A stretch of DNA of 48,761 nucleotides from Crocinitomicaceae bacterium (GTDB lineage Bacteria > Bacteroidota > Bacteroidia > Flavobacteriales_D > Crocinitomicaceae), in NCBI GenBank assembly GCA_029251865.1, contig JAQXCN010000068.1:1-48761 (forward strand), given 5' to 3'. Of this stretch, positions 18,130-28,840 are shown piece after piece. A program made the translations under genes and the position numbers. The notes below the pieces were generated by a model that saw only the letters and a list, made by a program, of their open reading frames with translations, was not told the DNA's origin and ran no database searches. The first letter of the stretch is position 1; every line of letters begins with the position of its first letter.

Positions 18130-19107
18130 ATGGCGGAAGCAACAGAACCCATTCTTCAAGAAAACAACAATAGATTTGTTCTTTTCCCAATTCAACATGA
18201 TGACATTTGGTCTTTCTATAAACGGAGCGAAGCAAGTTTTTGGACAGCTGAAGAGATTGATCTATCACCAGATCTTATCGATTGGGAAAACAAACTGAAT
18301 GATGATGAAAAACACTTCATTAAACATGTATTGGCCTTTTTTGCAGCATCTGATGGTATCGTAAATGAAAATTTAGCAGAAAACTTTCTGGCTGAAGTTC
18401 AATATACTGAAGCTAAATTTTTCTACGGATTCCAAATTGCCATGGAAAATGTTCACTCTGAAACCTATTCATTATTAATAGACACCTATATCAAAGACAC
18501 AGCAGAAAAGAAAAACCTTTTTAATGCTATTGACACTTTGGATTGCGTAAAGAAAAAAGCAGACTGGGCATTGAGGTGGATTGATAAAGGTTCTTATGCA
18601 GAACGACTAGTTGCATTTGCAGCTGTAGAAGGAATTTTCTTCTCCGGCTCTTTCTGTTCAATATTTTGGTTGAAAAAAAGAGGTCTAATGCCTGGATTAA
18701 CATTTTCAAATGAATTGATTTCAAGAGATGAAGGATTGCACTGTGATTTTGCTTGCCTCTTGTACACAAAACATTTGACGAATATGTTGCCCAAAGAACA
18801 GGTAGCAGGAATCATACAGGATGCCGTTGAAATTGAAAAAGAATTTGTTACAGATGCGCTTCCTGTAAGATTAATAGGAATGAATAGTGATTTAATGTCC
18901 CAATACATAGAGTTTGTAGCTGACAGACTTTTGGTCGAGCTTGGAAATGAAAAGATATACAATGCTACAAACCCATTTGGGTTTATGGAAATGATTTCGA
19001 TTCAAGGTAAAACTAACTTTTTCGAGAAAAGAGTTGGGGAATACCAAAAGGCAGGTGTCCTTTCTGGAGACAATAGCCAGACATTCAGCACGGATGAAGA
19101 TTTTTAA
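18130..19107 (+). CDS. nrdB: Class Ia ribonucleotide reductase, beta (radical) subunit
   Basis: This 325-residue protein resembles eukaryotic R2 more than E. coli NrdB. Metal ligands and the radical residue are visible: Asp75 in [11 protein letters not shown], then Glu106, His109 and the radical Tyr113 in [10 protein letters not shown], followed later by [10 protein letters not shown] for the second half of the di-metal site. The C-terminal tail QTFSTDEDF matches the peptide that docks on the alpha subunit. It generates the tyrosyl radical needed to reduce ribonucleoside diphosphates to deoxyribonucleotides. It is transcribed after a long structured leader and followed 23 nt later by nrdA. 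Confidence 0.97.
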   Translation: MAEATEPILQENNNRFVLFPIQHDDIWSFYKRSEASFWTAEEIDLSPDLIDWENKLNDDEKHFIKHVLAFFAASDGIVNENLAENFLAEVQYTEAKFFYGFQIAMENVHSETYSLLIDTYIKDTAEKKNLFNAIDTLDCVKKKADWALRWIDKGSYAERLVAFAAVEGIFFSGSFCSIFWLKKRGLMPGLTFSNELISRDEGLHCDFACLLYTKHLTNMLPKEQVAGIIQDAVEIEKEFVTDALPVRLIGMNSDLMSQYIEFVADRLLVELGNEKIYNATNPFGFMEMISIQGKTNFFEKRVGEYQKAGVLSGDNSQTFSTDEDF

Positions 19108-19130
19108 GAACCGAGTAAAGAGATTAGTAG

Positions 19131-21479
19131 ATGTACGTAGTTAAAAGAGATAGTAGAAAAGAGCCTGTAAAATTTGATAAGATTACAGCGAGAATTGTAA
19201 AGATGTGTTATGGCCTTGACCCTTTGGTTTCGCCAGAAGCCGTTGCAATGAAAGTTATTGAGGGTATTTATGATGGTGTTACCACAACTGATTTAGATGA
19301 GCTTGCTGCTGAAGTTGCTGCTGCAAAAACAATTGACCATCCTGATTATGCATTATTAGCATCAAGAATTGCAGTTTCAAACCTTCATAAAGACACAAAA
19401 AAGACGTTTTCCGATGTTATGAGTGATCTTTACAATTACATAGACCCGAAAACTGGAGAAAATGCAGCGCTTCTTTCTGAAGAGGTCTTCGGGATTATAA
19501 TGGACAATAAAGATCGTTTTGATTCCAACATAATATATGACAGAGACTTTAGATATGACTATTTTGGATTTAAAACACTCACGCGTTCATATCTATTTAA
19601 GTTAAACGGGAAAATTGTTGAGCGGCCACAGCAAATGTTAATGAGAGTATCAATAGGTATTCACAAAAATGACATTGAATCAGCGCTCAAAACCTACAAC
19701 CTTATGTCAGAGGGTTGGTTTACACATGCAACACCGACATTATTTAACTCAGGAACACCAAAGCCTCAAATGTCTTCTTGTTTCCTACTTACAACAAAAG
19801 AAGATAGCATTGATGGTATTTACGATACACTAAAATCATGTGCTCAGATTTCCCAATCTGCAGGAGGAATTGGCCTTTCAATTCATGACATTAGAGCAAC
19901 AGGCTCATATATTAAAGGCACGAATGGTGAGTCAAATGGTATTGTTCCGATGCTAAGAGTATTCAATGATACTGCGCGATATGTTGATCAAGGTGGTGGA
20001 AAAAGAAAGGGATCATTTGCAATATACCTAGAGCCTTGGCACGCTGATGTGTTTGATTTCTTAGATCTTAAGAAAAACCATGGTAAAGAAGAACAACGAG
20101 CGCGTGATTTATTCTATGCCCTATGGATTCCAGATTTATTCATGAAGCGTGTAAAAGAGAACGGTGATTGGACATTGATGTGTCCTCACGAATGTCCAGG
20201 TCTATCAGATACCCACAGTAAAGAATTTGAAAAGCTTTACACAAAATATGAAAAAGCCGGTAAAGGAAGAAAAACAATAAAGGCACAAGACCTTTGGTTC
20301 AAAATCTTGGAATCTCAAATCGAAACAGGGACACCCTACATGTTGTATAAAGATGCTGCAAATGCAAAATCTAACCAACAAAATTTAGGTGTAATCAAAT
20401 CCTCTAACCTTTGTACAGAAATCATCGAGTATACAGCACCAGATGAAGTAGCTGTTTGTAACTTGGCTTCTTTAGCACTTCCAAAGTATATAAATGATGA
20501 TAAAACTTTTGATTTCGATACGCTCTTCAATGTTACCTATCAGGCAACACTGAATCTGAATAAAATCATCGACGGGAACTATTACCCTGTCGAAGAAGCG
20601 AAAAACTCTAATCTAAGACACCGTCCTATTGGCCTTGGTGTTCAGGGATTAGCTGATGCTTTTATTTTAATGGGCTATCCATTTGAGTCTAATGAGGCAA
20701 AAGCACTAAACCAAGAGATCTTCGAAACCATATATTTTGCGTCAATGACCGCGTCCAAAGATTTAGCGAAGGAGCAAGGTCACTATGAGACTTATCCTGG
20801 ATCGCCAGTTTCAAAAGGCATTTTCCAGTATGACATGTGGGATGTTAAACCAACAGACCGGTGGGAATGGAAAGTTTTAAAAGATGAAGTTAAAAAATAT
20901 GGTGTGCGCAATTCTCTTTTACTAGCACCAATGCCTACAGCTTCCACCGCTCAAATACTTGGTAACAACGAATGTTTTGAGCCTTACACATCAAATATTT
21001 ACACGAGACGTGTTCTTTCAGGTGAGTTTATTATAGTTAACAAGCACCTTCTTAAAGACCTTGTCAAAGAGAATCTATGGAATTCAGATATGCGTCAAAA
21101 AATAATGGCTGCAAATGGTTCTGTACAAAACATTGAAGAAGTTCCTCAGCATATTAAAGACCTTTATAAAACAGCTTGGGAAATTTCTCAAAAGGCGATT
21201 ATAGAACAAGCTGCTGACCGTGGTGCCTATATCTGTCAAAGTCAATCACTCAATATCTTCATGGAAAACGCAAACTTTGGAAAATTGACCTCAATGCATT
21301 TTTACGGATGGGAAAAAGGGCTGAAAACAGGAATGTATTACTTACGGACTAAAGCTGCCACTGATGCCATTAAATTCACTGTAGACAAAACTGTTGTTGC
21401 CAATACGAGTCCTAAAACGGAAGAAGAAATAGCATGCGCTATTGACAATGAAGATGACTGTGAAATGTGTTCTGGTTGA
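19131..21479 (+). CDS. nrdA: Class Ia ribonucleotide reductase, alpha (catalytic) subunit
   Basis: The 782-residue catalytic subunit has an N-terminal ATP-cone ([17 protein letters not shown], residues about 1-90), which lets dATP switch the enzyme off. The barrel follows, with SSCFLL containing one redox cysteine, SSNLCTEI carrying the thiyl-radical cysteine, and [12 protein letters not shown]. The tail CEMCSG supplies the CxxC that re-reduces the active site. It pairs with the beta subunit encoded just upstream. The operon is closed by a strong hairpin terminator downstream. Confidence 0.97.
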   Translation: MYVVKRDSRKEPVKFDKITARIVKMCYGLDPLVSPEAVAMKVIEGIYDGVTTTDLDELAAEVAAAKTIDHPDYALLASRIAVSNLHKDTKKTFSDVMSDLYNYIDPKTGENAALLSEEVFGIIMDNKDRFDSNIIYDRDFRYDYFGFKTLTRSYLFKLNGKIVERPQQMLMRVSIGIHKNDIESALKTYNLMSEGWFTHATPTLFNSGTPKPQMSSCFLLTTKEDSIDGIYDTLKSCAQISQSAGGIGLSIHDIRATGSYIKGTNGESNGIVPMLRVFNDTARYVDQGGGKRKGSFAIYLEPWHADVFDFLDLKKNHGKEEQRARDLFYALWIPDLFMKRVKENGDWTLMCPHECPGLSDTHSKEFEKLYTKYEKAGKGRKTIKAQDLWFKILESQIETGTPYMLYKDAANAKSNQQNLGVIKSSNLCTEIIEYTAPDEVAVCNLASLALPKYINDDKTFDFDTLFNVTYQATLNLNKIIDGNYYPVEEAKNSNLRHRPIGLGVQGLADAFILMGYPFESNEAKALNQEIFETIYFASMTASKDLAKEQGHYETYPGSPVSKGIFQYDMWDVKPTDRWEWKVLKDEVKKYGVRNSLLLAPMPTASTAQILGNNECFEPYTSNIYTRRVLSGEFIIVNKHLLKDLVKENLWNSDMRQKIMAANGSVQNIEEVPQHIKDLYKTAWEISQKAIIEQAADRGAYICQSQSLNIFMENANFGKLTSMHFYGWEKGLKTGMYYLRTKAATDAIKFTVDKTVVANTSPKTEEEIACAIDNEDDCEMCSG

Positions 21480-21510
21480 TTTTTAAACCAGCCATCAAAA
21501 ATTAATAAAC

Positions 21511-21542
21511 GGGGGATGCTTTACGCTCCCCCATTTTCTTTT
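21511..21542 (+). terminator. Rho-independent terminator of nrdBA
   Basis: GGGGGA-T-GC (21511-21519) pairs with GCTCCCCC (21525-21532), giving eight base pairs with a single bulged T and a five-base loop, followed by a T-rich stretch (21534-21542). Confidence 0.85.
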
Positions 21543-21570
21543 ATAACCCAATGAAATATTCGGCTTCACA

Positions 21571-23091
21571 ATGAAAAAAATAAAATCAGCTTTAATCTCC
21601 GTTTTCTATAAAAATGGATTAGATGAGATTGTCAAAGAGCTTCACCACAATAATGTTCAAATCTATTCGACTGGTGGGACTCAAGCGTTTATCGAGTCAT
21701 TGGATATCCCCGTAACTCCTGTAGAGGAATTAACAGAGTACCCTTCAATACTTGGTGGACGGGTAAAAACATTACACCCTAAGATTTTTGGTGGTATCTT
21801 AAATCGTCGCAACCTAGAGGAAGATCAAAAAACGATTGAAGCATATAATATACCGGCTTTAGACCTCGTTATTGTTGACTTGTACCCCTTTGAAGAAGTT
21901 GTTTCCTCGGGAGCCAATCATGATGATATCATTGAAAAGATTGACATTGGGGGCATCTCTCTTATCCGAGCTGCTGCGAAAAACTACACTGATGTTCTCG
22001 TTGTTTCATCAACAAATCAATACACTAGTTTTCTTGAACTACTAAAAATTCAAAATGGTGCATTTAACGAAGACCAAAGAAAAAGCTACGCAAAAGAATC
22101 CTTCCAGATTTCCTCACATTACGATACCTCAATATTTAATTACTTCGCAAGTGATTCAGACGACGCGTTAAAAATAAGCTCCAATCAAAAAAGAGCACTT
22201 CGTTACGGTGAAAACCCACATCAAAAAGGCTCTTTTTACGGGGATTTTTCCTCCGTTTTCAATCAACTTCATGGTAAGGAATTGTCTTACAATAACCTTC
22301 TTGACGTAGATGCGGCAACAAATCTCATGCAGGAGTTTTTATATGACGGCCCTACGTTTGCAATCATGAAACATAACAATGCATGTGGCCTAGCGACAAG
22401 AGATTCTATTTTAGAAGCCTATAACGATGCTTTAGCCGGCGACCCTGTAAGCGCCTTTGGAGGCGTGTTGATTTCAAATACTGCGATTGATGAAGCAACA
22501 GCAGAGAAAATACATGATTTGTTTTGTGAAGTTCTAATTGCGCCAGCTTATGAAGCTGAAGGGTTAAAGATTCTGAAACAAAAAAAGAATAGGATAATCC
22601 TTGAGTCTAAGCCGTTGACCGCGCCGAGTAAAACAGTAAGGTCAGTGTTGAATGGTTACCTTGTTCAAGACAAAGACGCTGCTATTGAGACGGCAAAAGA
22701 TCTTAAACATGCAACGTCCATCCACCCATCAGAAGAAGAAATAAAAGACCTCCTGTTTGCAAACAAAATATCAAAGCATACTAAATCAAACACCATAGTA
22801 TTAGCAAAAAACTTACAATTGCTCGCAAGTGGAACTGGTCAAACATCAAGAGTTGATGCATTACGTCAGGCCATTCACAAAGCAACGTCTTTTGACTTCG
22901 ATTTGAAAGGCGCTGTAATGGCAAGTGATGCCTTTTTTCCTTTTCCGGATTGCGTTGAAATTGCCCATAACGAAGGGGTTGATACGGTAATCCAGCCTGG
23001 AGGCTCAATAAAAGACCAGCTCTCAGTAGACTATTGTGACGCTAATAATATGAAGATGGTTTTTACGGGAATTCGTCATTTCAAACATTAA
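21571..23091 (+). CDS. purH: Bifunctional AICAR transformylase / IMP cyclohydrolase
   Basis: At 506 residues this carries both final activities of de novo purine synthesis. The N-terminal MGS-like cyclohydrolase shows IYSTGGTQAFIE and GGRVKTLHPKIFGG. The C-terminal transformylase has the Lys-His pair in IMKHNNACGLA and the motif GDPVSAFGGV. It converts AICAR to IMP with 10-formyl-tetrahydrofolate in the cytoplasm. It stands between the nrdBA terminator and the mreB promoter, so it is probably a separate unit. Proximity to nrdBA places two nucleotide-supply steps together. Confidence 0.98.
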   Translation: MKKIKSALISVFYKNGLDEIVKELHHNNVQIYSTGGTQAFIESLDIPVTPVEELTEYPSILGGRVKTLHPKIFGGILNRRNLEEDQKTIEAYNIPALDLVIVDLYPFEEVVSSGANHDDIIEKIDIGGISLIRAAAKNYTDVLVVSSTNQYTSFLELLKIQNGAFNEDQRKSYAKESFQISSHYDTSIFNYFASDSDDALKISSNQKRALRYGENPHQKGSFYGDFSSVFNQLHGKELSYNNLLDVDAATNLMQEFLYDGPTFAIMKHNNACGLATRDSILEAYNDALAGDPVSAFGGVLISNTAIDEATAEKIHDLFCEVLIAPAYEAEGLKILKQKKNRIILESKPLTAPSKTVRSVLNGYLVQDKDAAIETAKDLKHATSIHPSEEEIKDLLFANKISKHTKSNTIVLAKNLQLLASGTGQTSRVDALRQAIHKATSFDFDLKGAVMASDAFFPFPDCVEIAHNEGVDTVIQPGGSIKDQLSVDYCDANNMKMVFTGIRHFKH

Positions 23092-23097
23092 CTTTAG

Positions 23098-23105
23098 TAT
23101 ATTTG
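23098..23105 (+). promoter_or_regulatory. mreB -7 promoter box
   Basis: TATATTTG is a perfect -7 box 61 nt before the mreB ATG and 6 nt after the purH stop. No TTG is seen at the usual -33 distance. It would drive the long mreB-to-DUF5715 run. Confidence 0.45.
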
Positions 23106-23166
23106 AAGAAGCACCTTTCTCAGTAGAGAAGTATAATTTTAATAAGAGCAAAGAAGCAGCTGAAAT

Positions 23167-24192
23167 ATGGGTATTTTTAGTTTTTTAACACAGGAAATCG
23201 CAATTGACTTGGGTACAGCGAATACCCTTATTATCTGGAATGATAAAGTTGTCGTTGATGAGCCCTCTATCGTTGCTAAAGATATCCAATCAGGTAAGAT
23301 TGTGGCTATTGGGAAAAAGGCCCAACAGATGCATGGTAAAACACACAAACTTATTGAGACTGTCAGACCTCTAAAAGATGGCGTTATTGCCGATTTTCAG
23401 AGTGCTGAACAGATGATTCGTGGAATGATCAAAATGATCAATACAGGAAGAAGTCTTTTTAATCCTACGCTTCGAATGGTGATTTGTATACCATCTGGAA
23501 TTACCGAAGTAGAAAAAAGAGCGGTAAGAGATTCAGCGGAACACGCTGGGGCAAAAGAAGTTTATCTTATACATGAACCGATGGCCGCCGCTATTGGGAT
23601 TGGAATTGATGTTGAGGAGCCTATGGGAAATATGATAATCGACATAGGTGGTGGTACTTCTGAAATTGCTGTTATTGCCCTTGGAGGTATCGTTTGTGAT
23701 AAATCCATTAGAGTTGCTGGAGACGATTTCACTAACGACATTGAAGAGTACATGAGACGACAGCACAATATTCTTGTTGGAGAAAGAACAGCTGAACAAA
23801 TAAAAATAGAAGTTGGTGCTGCATTGTCTGAACTCGCTGATCCTCCACCCGAATATGCCGTACGTGGTCGGGACCTCATGACTGGTATTCCAAAAGAAAT
23901 AAAAGTAACCTATACAGAGGTTGCGCACGCGCTTGACAAAACCATTTCAAAAATTGAAGAAGCAATTCTCAGCGCTCTTGAAATGACACCGCCAGAATTA
24001 TCTGCAGATATTTATAAAACCGGTATTTATTTGGCCGGTGGTGGGTCGATGCTGAGGGGCCTAGACGATCGTATTTCATCAAAAACTAAACTTCCCGTGC
24101 ACATCGCAGAAGATCCCTTAAGGGCTGTGGCGAGAGGAACGAGCATTGCCCTGAAAAACATTGATAAATACCAATTCCTGATCAAAGACTAA
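23167..24192 (+). CDS. mreB: Rod-shape actin homologue MreB
   Basis: A 341-residue actin-fold ATPase with phosphate 1 (DLGTANTLI), phosphate 2 (IDIGGGTSEIAVI) and adenosine (AGGGSMLRGL) motifs. It polymerises on the inner face of the cytoplasmic membrane and guides the elongasome. It begins the cluster mreB-mreC-mreD-mrdA-rodA-pbp1A and indicates a rod-shaped cell. Length and motifs are canonical. Confidence 0.98.
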   Translation: MGIFSFLTQEIAIDLGTANTLIIWNDKVVVDEPSIVAKDIQSGKIVAIGKKAQQMHGKTHKLIETVRPLKDGVIADFQSAEQMIRGMIKMINTGRSLFNPTLRMVICIPSGITEVEKRAVRDSAEHAGAKEVYLIHEPMAAAIGIGIDVEEPMGNMIIDIGGGTSEIAVIALGGIVCDKSIRVAGDDFTNDIEEYMRRQHNILVGERTAEQIKIEVGAALSELADPPPEYAVRGRDLMTGIPKEIKVTYTEVAHALDKTISKIEEAILSALEMTPPELSADIYKTGIYLAGGGSMLRGLDDRISSKTKLPVHIAEDPLRAVARGTSIALKNIDKYQFLIKD

Positions 24193-24249
24193 TCCTGTTA
24201 TTTTAAGAATTCAAGGTCTCTATTCTAAGGTACTTTCGTATCTTTGGAT

Positions 24250-25065
24250 ATGCAGAATCTCATCGCTTTTATAAAACGACTTCGTTACTTTCTCGTTTTT
24301 GTTGGGCTTCAATTTTTTGCGCTTTCAATGTACGTCTCCTATATGTCCGCACCAAGAAGTAGCTACTTTACAACGGCTTCATATATATCAGGGAGTTTAT
24401 TTGAGTTCAGGCATCAAATTACACAACATTTTAACCTTGAAAAAAACAATAAGTCGCTTCAAGAAGAAAACATAGCGCTTCGTAAAAGCTCTTCGGTTTT
24501 TCTCTATAATAAATCAAGAACTGAAGCCCATGTAGAAGATTCAATATATGCACAACAGTACGATTATATCCCAGGTACTATATTAAATGTAACGACAACA
24601 AAAAGAAATAATTTTTTCACTTTAAACATTGGCGAAATTCATGGTGTAAAAAAAGGAATGGGTGTTTTTTCGAGTAATGGAGTTGTGGGCATTATTCATA
24701 ATACAAGTAAACACTTCAGTGTAATTAAAAGTGTTCTAACATCCAATATTAATATTGATGTTTTAATTTCAGAGGTGGGAGTTTCCGGAATGCTGAAATG
24801 GGATGGTGTAAATGATAATATTGGTTCCATATCCGGCGTGAGTAACGACATAACCGTGCCCAAGGGCAGCACTGTGGTAACAAGAGGAGGTAGCGGAATA
24901 TTCCCTAGAGGCATTCCTGTTGGACGCATAAAGCATACGAAGACTGTTGAGGGAGAGGCCTCTTGGCACATAGATCTTTCATTTTCGCAAAAATATGCTG
25001 CACTAGAAAATGTGTACGTGGTCAAAAATTTGTTTTTAGAAGAATTTACCCAAATCCAAAACTAA
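24250..25065 (+). CDS. mreC: Rod-shape protein MreC
   Basis: This encodes 271 residues from the ATG at 24250: one N-terminal membrane helix (about residues 10-35), a coiled-coil stretch (ITQHFNLEKNNKSLQEENIA), then the periplasmic beta domain (GDYVINVTT-type strands; here PGTILNVTTTKRNNFFTLN and GVVGIIHN). MreC bridges MreB filaments to PBP2 and RodA. An in-frame TTG at 24244 is rejected because it lies in a perfect TATCTTTG box (24239-24246). That box ends only 3 nt before the ATG and would give a leaderless transcript if used; read-through from mreB is the safer assumption. Confidence 0.93.
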   Translation: MQNLIAFIKRLRYFLVFVGLQFFALSMYVSYMSAPRSSYFTTASYISGSLFEFRHQITQHFNLEKNNKSLQEENIALRKSSSVFLYNKSRTEAHVEDSIYAQQYDYIPGTILNVTTTKRNNFFTLNIGEIHGVKKGMGVFSSNGVVGIIHNTSKHFSVIKSVLTSNINIDVLISEVGVSGMLKWDGVNDNIGSISGVSNDITVPKGSTVVTRGGSGIFPRGIPVGRIKHTKTVEGEASWHIDLSFSQKYAALENVYVVKNLFLEEFTQIQN

Positions 25066-25068
25066 GAG

Positions 25069-25578
25069 ATGCCACAGTTCCAAATATACTTTTTTAGACT
25101 GCTCTTATTTGTCTTTTTACAATCCTTCATATTTAATCAACTCGAAATCAATGCGGTTATTCATATTATGATCACTCCGCTATACATTTTTCTTCTCCCC
25201 TTTGAGCGCTCTGTAATCAGCCTTCTTCTTGCTGCTCTAGTATTAGGGCTGACGGTTGATGCCACTTCAAATACTTTTGGACTTCACACTTCTTCCCTTC
25301 TGCTTTTTGCTTACTTAAGACCTGTAATCTTTAGGGTGTTTTCTCCCCGAGATGGTTATGATTCACTCAAAACTCCATCTATTTTTGATATGGGAAACCG
25401 CTGGTTTATTTCGACGTTTTCAATTCTACTCTTATGCCATCATCTCTGGTTTTTTACATTAGAAGACTTTTCTTTAAGCGAAACCTTAATCATTCTTCAA
25501 AAAACACTTTTAAGCAGTGTTATTTCATTTGTTGTTTGTGTTATTTTACAAACTATCTTTATTAAAAGAACTTCATAG
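25069..25578 (+). CDS. mreD: Rod-shape protein MreD
   Basis: The 169-residue protein has about five membrane helices, fitting MreD in size and position immediately between mreC and mrdA. Sequence conservation in this family is low; the segment LGLTVDATSNTFGLHTSS is typical. It is an integral membrane component of the elongasome linking MreC to the synthases. It starts 3 nt after mreC and its TAG stop is followed at once by the TTG start of mrdA. Confidence 0.92.
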   Translation: MPQFQIYFFRLLLFVFLQSFIFNQLEINAVIHIMITPLYIFLLPFERSVISLLLAALVLGLTVDATSNTFGLHTSSLLLFAYLRPVIFRVFSPRDGYDSLKTPSIFDMGNRWFISTFSILLLCHHLWFFTLEDFSLSETLIILQKTLLSSVISFVVCVILQTIFIKRTS

Positions 25579-27432
25579 TTGAACATAGAAAATAGAAGAT
25601 ATGTAATTATTGCCTTCATAATCACGGTTGGGATTATGTATATATTCAGACTCTTTTATATGCAAGTAATCGATGACTCATGGAGTAATCGCGCACATCA
25701 AATCAGTGAAAAAAGAAGGGAAATAACCCCTCCTAGAGCGGTTATCTACGATAGGAATCAAACGAAAATTGTTGCAAATAAAACGTATTTCAACCTCATG
25801 GTTATTGAGGATAAAATGGGCGAAAATTTTGATACCCTTGGATTTGCAGAACTTATAGGGTGGAGCGTTCAAGACATTCATACGCGTTTTGCTGAAATCA
25901 TAAAAGGAGAAGGTATTTACTACAATAAACATAATGATACGCGGGTTTCAAATTACCAACGCATTCGACCCTACCCCTTTCTAAAAGAGCTTACTAAAGA
26001 AGAGATGGCACGAATCGCACCTCGTCTTGATGCCTACCCTGGTTTTTTTGAAGAAGAGACAAGTATGCGCTACTATCCTTTCCCAAATGCCGCAAATATA
26101 TTGGGCTACCTCTCAGAAGTAAATGCTAAAGAAGTTAAAGCAGATCCCTTTTATAAACCCAGCTACAATATTGGACGTGCAGGTATAGAGCGTTACTATG
26201 AAAAAGAGCTTCGTGGTTTAAAAGGGGTGCACTACGTTGTTAGGTCCGCACTTAATAATGATGTGAAAAAATATGAAAACGGAATGTTCGACACTGTCGC
26301 TAAACAATCTCCCCCTATTCAACTTGGACTTGACATTCAGTTACAAGCATACGGAGAAAAATTAATGCAAAATAAAAAAGGCTGTATTGTCGCGATTGAA
26401 CCTAAGAGCGGAGAAATATTAACAATGGTTTCAGCACCATCATACGACCCAAACCTATTAGTTGGAAGGAAAAATGTAAGTGCTTTTTATCCTAAACTTA
26501 TCAGTGACGCCAATAAGCCGCTTTACCCAAGACCTACACAGGCTGAATATCCACCAGGTTCGATTTTTAAACTTGTACAATCGCTAGTTGGTCTTCAAGA
26601 AGGTGTTCTTGAGCCAAATACAGGGTTTCCATGTAACAAATCATTGGTTGGGTGTCACAATCATCCGGCGCCTAGCTCAATTTCAAAGGCAGTTCAGTAT
26701 TCTTGTAATCCCTATTTTTACTACGCCGTTAAAAAAGTCATTCAACAAGGAAAGGAAAAGTCGATATACAAGGATGCCGCGCTAGGGCTAAATTTATGGG
26801 AGCGCTACATGCACAGCTTCGGCTTTGGTGAAAAACTAAAAAGCGACCTTACTGGATTACGTGCTGGAGTAATACCGAATACAGCATTCTACGACAATTG
26901 GTACGGTAAAAACCGGTGGGCATTTTCGTACATACGCTCTAATGCTATAGGACAAGGAGAGGTTAAAATGACACCACTTCATATGGCTAATCTTGCCGCT
27001 ATTATGGCTAATCGCGGTTGGTATTATGATCCTCATTTTGCAAAAAAAATTGGCAATAAACCCTTGGATAACTTTAAAAGAAATAAAACTTTAATTGATG
27101 AAAAACATTTTGAATCTGTAATTTCCGGAATGTGGCGCGTTGTGAATCAAGATGCTGGAACCGGAAGAAGGGCTCAGATTGATGGGATTGACGTTTGTGG
27201 TAAAACAGGAACTGTTCAAAACCCTCATGGAGAGGACCATTCTGTTTTTATCGCATTTGCGCCAAAAGAAAACCCGAAAATAGCAATCGCAGTCATTGTC
27301 GAAAATGCGGGTTTTGGTGGAACTTGGGCAGCGCCCATTGCGAGCCTCATGATTGAAAAATACTTGTTGAAAACATGCAATTCGCCTCAAAAAGAAGCAC
27401 GGGTCGTAAAAGCAAACCTAATAGAACCATAG
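25579..27432 (+). CDS. mrdA: Penicillin-binding protein 2 (elongasome transpeptidase)
   Basis: The 617-residue monofunctional transpeptidase has an N-terminal membrane anchor, the pedestal domain and catalytic motifs Ser328-x-x-Lys331 (GSIFK), Ser375-x-Asn377 (YSCN) and Lys542-Thr-Gly (GKTGTVQNP). It cross-links new side-wall peptidoglycan with RodA. I accept the TTG start at 25579, directly after the mreD stop, because the first in-frame ATG lies inside the membrane helix and would remove the cytoplasmic anchor residues. The non-ATG start suggests reduced or coupled translation. Confidence 0.95.
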   Translation: MNIENRRYVIIAFIITVGIMYIFRLFYMQVIDDSWSNRAHQISEKRREITPPRAVIYDRNQTKIVANKTYFNLMVIEDKMGENFDTLGFAELIGWSVQDIHTRFAEIIKGEGIYYNKHNDTRVSNYQRIRPYPFLKELTKEEMARIAPRLDAYPGFFEEETSMRYYPFPNAANILGYLSEVNAKEVKADPFYKPSYNIGRAGIERYYEKELRGLKGVHYVVRSALNNDVKKYENGMFDTVAKQSPPIQLGLDIQLQAYGEKLMQNKKGCIVAIEPKSGEILTMVSAPSYDPNLLVGRKNVSAFYPKLISDANKPLYPRPTQAEYPPGSIFKLVQSLVGLQEGVLEPNTGFPCNKSLVGCHNHPAPSSISKAVQYSCNPYFYYAVKKVIQQGKEKSIYKDAALGLNLWERYMHSFGFGEKLKSDLTGLRAGVIPNTAFYDNWYGKNRWAFSYIRSNAIGQGEVKMTPLHMANLAAIMANRGWYYDPHFAKKIGNKPLDNFKRNKTLIDEKHFESVISGMWRVVNQDAGTGRRAQIDGIDVCGKTGTVQNPHGEDHSVFIAFAPKENPKIAIAVIVENAGFGGTWAAPIASLMIEKYLLKTCNSPQKEARVVKANLIEP

Positions 27433-27435
27433 GTA

Positions 27436-28827
27436 ATGAGAAAAAGCAACTCGCTTATCAACAATCTAGACTGGCCTTTATTTCTAGGTTTTCTTACCTT
27501 AATATTTTTTGGTTTAGTCACTATTTACTCGGTTGCCTTTAATGAAGATCATCCCAGTTTATTTAGTTTCTCTGAAAAGTATGGTAAACAAGTTATGTGG
27601 ATCTGTATTGCGCTTTTTCTTGGGGTTATGGTTTTTCTTATCGACTCTGACATTTATAAAAAGTTTGCTCTAGCTATTTATCTGGGTACCATCTCGCTCC
27701 TTGTTGTAGTTCTTTTTATGCCTCCTATAAATGGGGCAAGAGCCTGGCTTGGCATCGGAAGCATGGGTATTCAACCTGCAGAATTTGCAAAAATATCAAC
27801 AGCACTTCTTCTTTCAAAATATGTAAGTTCGCTGAACATGAAGCAACTCAACTCTAAAAACATCTTTACAGCTTTACTCATTCTGCTCATTCCAATGGTT
27901 CTTATTCTTCTTCAACCAGACGCTGGAACCTTTGTTGTATTCACCGCTTTCTTTTTCGTACTCTACAGAGAGGGACTAACGTTTGACCCCTTTTTATTGA
28001 ACTTTGTTAACCTCATCCCAAAAGTTCGGTTCAAACAAACATGGTTGGGAACACACTTTATCCCCATTTTATTTGTCTTTGTTTTTTTATCTATCGTGAC
28101 ACTTCTTTTTGGAGAAAAAAATATACCATTAATCCCCGGAGTCAAGTTATATGGGTCGGTTGGAATTATAACAAGTTTATTTATAATTGCTGGTATATCA
28201 AGTTTCTTCGTTCAGAGGTTTGGAATGAGACGTGCTCGCTCTAAAGCACAGCTTATTATAATTCTCTGTTTTATTCTTGGTAGTGCTATTTCTCTTACGG
28301 TTGAAAAGTCTTTTGGAAGTCTTGCTCAACATCAAAAAGATAGGATAGAGCTTTTTCTTGGCTTAAAAGAAGATCCAAATGGTAAAGATTACAATAGATA
28401 CCGCGCAATGGCCGCTGTTGGTTCAGGAGGGCTTGTGGGGAAAGGGTATAAAAACGCATCTGTTTCTAGTGTTAAAACAAATCACGTACCTGAAAGCGAA
28501 ACGGATTTTATATTCTGTCCTTTCGCAGAGGAATGGGGTTTTATAGGAAGCCTTTTACTTGTTTGCCTATATATGTTCATTATTATTCGGGTTTTCATTG
28601 TTGCAGAACGACAGCGTTCTCAGTTTAACAGAATATATGCCTATTCAGTAGGTATGTTTTTCTTTTACCATTTCGCTGTCAATATTGGAATGAATATTGG
28701 GTTTGCGCCTGTTATTGGTATTCCTCTTCCGTTTTTTAGCTACGGTGGATCTTCAATGCTTTCTTTTTCAATTATGGTGTTTATTTTACTCAAATTAGAT
28801 AGCCAAAGAAGACACGTACTTAGATAA
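27436..28827 (+). CDS. rodA: Peptidoglycan glycosyltransferase RodA
   Basis: The SEDS-family protein has 463 residues and about ten membrane helices. Conserved stretches include INGARAWLGIGSMGIQPAEFAKI, LLLQPDAGT-type LLQPDAGTFVVF, and near the C-terminus PLPFFSYGGSSML. It polymerises lipid II into glycan strands and partners PBP2, encoded 3 nt upstream. It is somewhat longer than most RodA proteins because of an expanded loop between the central helices (about residues 180-310). Confidence 0.96.
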   Translation: MRKSNSLINNLDWPLFLGFLTLIFFGLVTIYSVAFNEDHPSLFSFSEKYGKQVMWICIALFLGVMVFLIDSDIYKKFALAIYLGTISLLVVVLFMPPINGARAWLGIGSMGIQPAEFAKISTALLLSKYVSSLNMKQLNSKNIFTALLILLIPMVLILLQPDAGTFVVFTAFFFVLYREGLTFDPFLLNFVNLIPKVRFKQTWLGTHFIPILFVFVFLSIVTLLFGEKNIPLIPGVKLYGSVGIITSLFIIAGISSFFVQRFGMRRARSKAQLIIILCFILGSAISLTVEKSFGSLAQHQKDRIELFLGLKEDPNGKDYNRYRAMAAVGSGGLVGKGYKNASVSSVKTNHVPESETDFIFCPFAEEWGFIGSLLLVCLYMFIIIRVFIVAERQRSQFNRIYAYSVGMFFFYHFAVNIGMNIGFAPVIGIPLPFFSYGGSSMLSFSIMVFILLKLDSQRRHVLR

Positions 28828-28831
28828 ATTG

Positions 28832-28839
28832 TAATTTTG
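28832..28839 (+). promoter_or_regulatory. -7-like box abutting the pbp1A start
   Basis: TAATTTTG matches TAnnTTTG exactly and ends one base before the ATG at 28841. A second ATG follows at 28844. No -33 TTG is visible. Used as a promoter it would produce a leaderless message; it may be chance. Confidence 0.3.
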
Positions 28840-28840
28840 A

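Noticed and set aside
23533-23928. Two long minus-strand frames (131 and 105 residues) opposite mreB
   Set aside because: They are shadows of a highly conserved gene and have no family resemblance.
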